Shown here: piece by piece, positions 43,706 through 45,665 of the stretch
Numbering within the stretch: the first letter of the stretch is position 1
Layout: the number at the start of each line of letters is the position of its first letter
Assembly: GCF_000250735.1 (NCBI RefSeq)
Contig: NZ_AHZV01000206.1
Span: 1-45,665 of the forward strand
Source of the DNA: Anaerophaga thermohalophila str. Valhall
GTDB lineage: Bacteria; Bacteroidota; Bacteroidia; Bacteroidales; Marinilabiliaceae
DNA length: 45,665 nucleotides
Reading direction: 5' to 3'
Translations under genes and position numbers: made by a program
The notes under the pieces: model-generated
The model's database searches: none
Told to the model about the DNA's origin: nothing
Seen by the model: only the letters and a program-made list of their open reading frames with translations

Positions 43706-45169
43706 TTAGTTTCCCCTGACCTTTCTATAGATACGCTTTAACTCCGTAAATTCTTCCTGGTTGATATGACCGGTTACAAACAATGCACCGGCAAAGAAAA
43801 GCAACAAAGTAACTTTTAAGAGCAACACGGAGAGAAATGACCAATGAGGCAGATGCATGCCGGTATAAACCAACACACCCCAAATTACAAGGAGCGCGAA
43901 ATTAGAAGGAAGTGAAAAACGGAAAGGTTCGGTCTTCCTGACTTCAATAAAAAACCATGCAACAGCAAAGAACTGCGCAATAAGAGTAGAAACAGAAGCT
44001 CCCATCTTGCCAATGGAAGGAACCAAAATAAAATTCCCGACAAGATTTATGATAGCGCTCAGTATCAATATTAATGAAATGCGACGGGTACGTTTGTGTT
44101 TGTTCAGCGGTAAAGTAAAAATCTGACGCATCCCTGAAAAAATCATTCCTGTCATTAATACCGGTACTATGACTACAGAAGTCTGGAAAAACGCACTCCC
44201 CATCGATACAACATAGATAATCTCCGGGGAAAACAAGACAATTCCAAGCCCGCCAAATGAAATAACCACCATGAAATAACGAACTATTTTTTCGTAAAAA
44301 CGTCTGCTGTCCGGTTCGTTCATGGTTTTGAAATAATAATTGGTATACCCGGTGATGAACGACGCTACAATAACCATTTGTACCAGGTTGGATACCTTAA
44401 ATGCCATGCCGTATCCGGCTACTTCACCAAGGTTCTGATACTGATTGATTATGTGCCGGTCGCTAAGTGTTAAAACCGTGGTAAGAATATTACTCACGGC
44501 GAGCGGAAGACCATAATGAAGCATCTCTTTTAGAACAGGCCTGTTAAATCCTAAAACACTATTTCTTATCATCAAAGGAATGAACATCAGAAAAGTAACC
44601 GAATGAGCAACCAGCTGACCCAGATAAATCCCCTCCAAACCCATCTTTTTTACCTCCAGGAAATAAAAGGTGGCTCCTATCAGCAGAACAACATTCAAAA
44701 ATACCCACCATGTCTGCGCAACGGCCTTTTGTTCTATCTTTAGCAAATAATGCGGCATATCAAACATTAACCGAAAAAAAGAGGCCGAAATAAAAGAAAG
44801 AATGATGGTTGGCGACAAATCATAATGAAAAACCTCATCTGAAAACCTGAAAATCACAAACCCAACAACAAGGACAGTCAGCAAAGTGGTTATAAAATTG
44901 AATGAATATGTCGTAAAAAAGAGTTTTTTCTTTTCCCTGTCGCCATCCATATCATGATACCACCGCATGAAACCACCTTTAACACCCCAACCCGATAAAA
45001 TAAGGATAAACTGAAAGATGGTTTCGAACAAGGTAACCACACCGTATTCCGATTCATCAATATATCGAAGATAAAGCGGTATTAGGATAACACCGCTCAA
45101 CTTGACAATGATGTTGCCAATACCATAAATAATTCCTTGCCTGAAAATAAACCGGGTCTGGCTTTGCAT
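43706..45169 (-). CDS. Oligosaccharide flippase / polysaccharide biosynthesis protein
   Basis: 487 residues of the MVF/MATE-like superfamily. About fourteen membrane segments are visible (examples LFETIFQFILILSGWGVKGGF, LLTVLVVGFVIFRF, FMVVISFGGLGIVLFSPEIIY, LILILSAIINLVGNFILVP). The opening RFIFRQGIIYGIGNIIVKLSG is typical of Wzx-like proteins. By family it flips lipid-linked glycans across the inner membrane. No glycosyltransferase cluster is adjacent, so the glycan is unknown. TATTTTTG lies about 20-26 bases before the ATG. Confidence 0.88.
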   Translation of the reverse strand: MQSQTRFIFRQGIIYGIGNIIVKLSGVILIPLYLRYIDESEYGVVTLFETIFQFILILSGWGVKGGFMRWYHDMDGDREKKKLFFTTYSFNFITTLLTVLVVGFVIFRFSDEVFHYDLSPTIILSFISASFFRLMFDMPHYLLKIEQKAVAQTWWVFLNVVLLIGATFYFLEVKKMGLEGIYLGQLVAHSVTFLMFIPLMIRNSVLGFNRPVLKEMLHYGLPLAVSNILTTVLTLSDRHIINQYQNLGEVAGYGMAFKVSNLVQMVIVASFITGYTNYYFKTMNEPDSRRFYEKIVRYFMVVISFGGLGIVLFSPEIIYVVSMGSAFFQTSVVIVPVLMTGMIFSGMRQIFTLPLNKHKRTRRISLILILSAIINLVGNFILVPSIGKMGASVSTLIAQFFAVAWFFIEVRKTEPFRFSLPSNFALLVIWGVLVYTGMHLPHWSFLSVLLLKVTLLLFFAGALFVTGHINQEEFTELKRIYRKVRGN

Positions 45170-45187
45170 GGCTTAAGATATTTTCAG

Positions 45188-45195
45188 CAAAAATA
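45188..45195 (-). promoter_or_regulatory. Candidate -7 box for the flippase gene (TATTTTTG)
   Basis: Minus strand GCTATTTTTGC, the same core as upstream of tsaB. Nineteen to twenty bases further upstream is TGTTTTATC as a weak -33 element. Predicted leader about 10-15 bases. Confidence 0.4.
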
Positions 45196-45265
45196 GCAGG
45201 AAACTACAGATAAAACAGGATATGATACGTTTTATTTGCTGAAAATGCTTTTCAAAAATAGTTCG

Positions 45266-45533
45266 TTAAAAAAAGCTAAACGAAGAGACGCAATGATGCA
45301 AAGCTTTTATTATAAAAGATTTGTGACTTGTGTCATCAATGAGTGTGGTACAAAAAGACATATTTTTGTCAGAATCAAGGCGTTTTAAATTTTAGTACAG
45401 GAATTAACCTGCTGTTAATAAGGATGCAAAAATTTAAAACAACAAAGAGTTTGGCAACAAAGATGCTTTTTAGACCGCACTCATCAATTGTTTACACAAT
45501 TAATGACCAGACATCTGTAAAAGTTTAACGGCG
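45266..45533 (+). repeat. Family C repeat, copy 4, split by an insertion
   Basis: Left part 45266-45340 (GTTAAAAAAAGCTAAACG, GAGACGCAATGATGCAAAG) and right part 45483-45533 (ACACAATTAATGACCAG, GTAAAAGTTTAACGG) together match the C repeat; a 142-bp element lies between them. Confidence 0.65.
45341..45482 (+). mobile_element. 142-bp MITE-like element inserted in family C
   Basis: Ends GAGTGTGGT and ACCGCACTC are inverted repeats (8 of 9 positions). Flanked by ATCAAT at 45335-45340 and 45483-45488. Taking it out with one duplication restores a continuous family C copy. No protein is encoded and no second copy is in the window. Confidence 0.6.
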
Positions 45534-45576
45534 TTTTGTTTCAAAATATTGTCGTTATCTTTATGCTTTCAATTTT

Positions 45577-45665
45577 TACCCTGCTTTATTCATAAGTTTT
45601 TGTCATGAGATGTTCAAATATCAAAAAACGCAAGCAACCGCAGACAAATTTGATGCAGGAAATAA
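45577..45665 (+). mobile_element. Family D left end, running off the window
   Basis: CCTGCTTTATTCATAAG at 45580-45596 matches the inverted repeat of the D element. From 45605 a frame opens with MRCSNIKKRKQPQTN and is open to the edge. It differs from the 35.4-kb copy at very few positions. This may be a full insertion sequence with transposase, or another short derivative. Confidence 0.55.

Overview
The window is chromosomal DNA from a member of the phylum Bacteroidota, most likely an environmental anaerobe of the Bacteroidales/Marinilabiliales type; the genus cannot be fixed from the sequence. The reasons are: lipoproteins with acidic residues after the lipobox cysteine, paired TPR-kinase/LytTR regulators, lamin-tail and OMP_b-brl proteins, weak Shine-Dalgarno sites, and several promoters of the TTG-N19-TAnnTTTG type used by the Bacteroidota sigma factor. 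No tRNA, rRNA, CRISPR array, prophage or conjugative module was found.

Layout. 0.7-7.3 kb: radical SAM enzyme AmrS, a frameshifted lamin-tail surface protein, asd, and a frameshifted OmpR-type regulator. 7.5-14.5 kb: tsaB, an outer-membrane protein plus a lipoprotein metallophosphoesterase, a four-PAS histidine kinase, and a lipoprotein gene split by a TAG codon. 15-20.4 kb: trpS, a LytTR regulator with its TPR histidine kinase, and a tRNA-dihydrouridine synthase. 20.4-28.3 kb: a leftward rbfA / methyltransferase / LolE-like permease group with a glycosyltransferase upstream, two uncharacterised genes, dGTPase and a YgjP-type metallopeptidase. 28.5-34.6 kb: a complete MacAB-TolC-like efflux system (ATPase, two permeases, periplasmic adaptor, TolC-like channel) closed by a strong terminator. 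35.6-45.2 kb: YceI, kbl, PfkB sugar kinase, YccF, a CE15 glucuronoyl esterase, a WG-repeat/beta-barrel protein with a paralogue, and a flippase.

The most unusual content is intergenic. Family A is a 162-164 bp nested-hairpin element present in eleven near-complete copies (one enlarged to 229 bp), plus a 198 bp relative. Nearly all are flanked by 6-bp direct repeats of the form TAnnTA, which marks them as mobile, MITE-like insertions. In one case the empty site can be rebuilt from two overlapping stop codons. Family B is a short hairpin plus AT-rich linker whose end coincides with the ATG of four different genes, so it looks like a dispersed 5' leader. Family C (about 135 bp) lies directly upstream of trpS and dgt and encodes a short MRELWF peptide. 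Family D has 20-bp terminal inverted repeats and looks like an internally deleted insertion sequence; a related left end runs off the right edge. A further 142-bp element with its own 6-bp duplication is inserted in a copy of C.

Three genes are broken: two by single-base shifts, both next to runs of G, and one by an in-frame TAG. This may be real decay in a repeat-rich genome or sequencing error; the sequence alone cannot decide.
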